In this document: positions 6,193 to 6,368 of the stretch, piece by piece
How the letters are laid out: the number at the start of each line of letters is the position of its first letter
Numbering within the stretch: the stretch's first letter is position 1
Source of the DNA: Limisphaerales bacterium
GTDB taxonomy: Bacteria; Verrucomicrobiota; Verrucomicrobiia; Limisphaerales; UBA11358
Direction of reading: 5' to 3'
Length of the DNA stretch: 6,368 nucleotides
NCBI GenBank assembly: GCA_027451565.1
Contig: DAIDJC010000189.1
Span: 1-6,368, forward strand
Notes under the pieces: generated by a model
Told to the model about the DNA's origin: nothing
The model's input: the letters and a program-made list of their open reading frames with translations, nothing else
Databases searched by the model: none
Translations under genes and position numbers: made by a program

Positions 6193-6368
6193 CAGAAGAA
6201 GCCCGTGCTGTCGATTCCATTCCATCGGATCTTTAACATGCTTTTGCTGGTTACACGGACCACAAAGCAATTGCAGGTTTTCCTTGCTATTTGAGCCTCC
6301 TCGGGCCAATGGCTGCCGATGATCTACGTGGTATTTTTCTAATTTGGCGCGACACCAAGAATGAGCGC
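6190..6368 (-). CDS. HNH endonuclease, C-terminal part (runs off the window)
   Basis: The last 58 residues of an HNH nuclease, read on the minus strand with the gene's 5' end beyond the window. What is seen: Ser-Trp-Cys, then the first metal/catalytic motif His-Val-Asp-His, Pro-Leu-Ala-Arg-Gly-Gly-Ser-Asn, the central Asn in Glu-Asn-Leu-Gln-Leu-Leu, and Cys-Gly-Pro-Cys-Asn-Gln-Gln-Lys-His, which supplies the second zinc-binding pair and the final HNH position. The tail Met-Glu-Trp-Asn-Arg-Gln-His-Gly ends at TAG 6190-6192. HNH enzymes of this size are frequent in phage packaging and tail modules, as homing nucleases and as restriction-type nucleases; the tape-measure fragment next to it favours a phage source. 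The frame is undamaged as far as it can be seen. The N-terminal half and any partner domain are outside the window. Confidence 0.85.
   Translation of the reverse strand, partial: AHSWCRAKLEKYHVDHRQPLARGGSNSKENLQLLCGPCNQQKHVKDPMEWNRQHGLLL

Noticed and set aside
1..6368. CRISPR array, tRNA, rRNA or riboswitch
   Set aside because: No regularly spaced repeats, cloverleaf-like arms or known RNA motifs were recognised on either strand by eye.

Overview
The window looks like a fragment of a Verrucomicrobiota-type genome, possibly near Pedosphaerales. This is inferred from family resemblance: a DUF3996-like outer-membrane barrel, an AmpG-like MFS permease of the Bacteroidetes/Verrucomicrobia kind, and a secreted sulfatase-fold protein. 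Shine-Dalgarno sites are scarce. The last ~310 bases have a phage character and may come from a different source.

Layout, left to right. Bases 1-443 hold no gene I can support. A small outer-membrane beta-barrel protein (+, 444-1004) converges on two minus-strand genes: a 46-residue one-helix membrane protein (1074-1214) and a DUF554 membrane protein (1321-2046). A 61-bp divergent gap separates DUF554 from a plus-strand pair, the AmpG-like permease (2108-3421) and a secreted sulfatase-fold protein (3499-4731). A good intrinsic terminator follows at 4737-4772. About 240 bp of unassigned DNA comes next, then a minus-strand run: RtcB RNA ligase without its N-terminus (5010-~6056), the N-terminus of a phage tape-measure protein joined directly to it (~6055-6186), and the C-terminal end of an HNH endonuclease that runs off the window (6190-6368).

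Two things stand out. (1) The sulfatase-fold protein keeps the scaffold of the family, but nine of the ten canonical active-site residues are clearly replaced and the tenth has no lysine at the expected place. It also ends where the C-terminal subdomain should begin, so it reads as an intact, secreted pseudo-enzyme. (2) The RtcB frame starts abruptly at the Pro-Ile-Gly-Gly motif. Everything upstream is phage-like (tape measure preceded by HNH), with the join within about 8 bases. This is either a real rearrangement that destroyed rtcB or an assembly chimera; sequence alone cannot decide.

The left genes are mostly envelope functions (outer-membrane barrel, inner-membrane proteins, permease, secreted pseudosulfatase). 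No single pathway links them with confidence.
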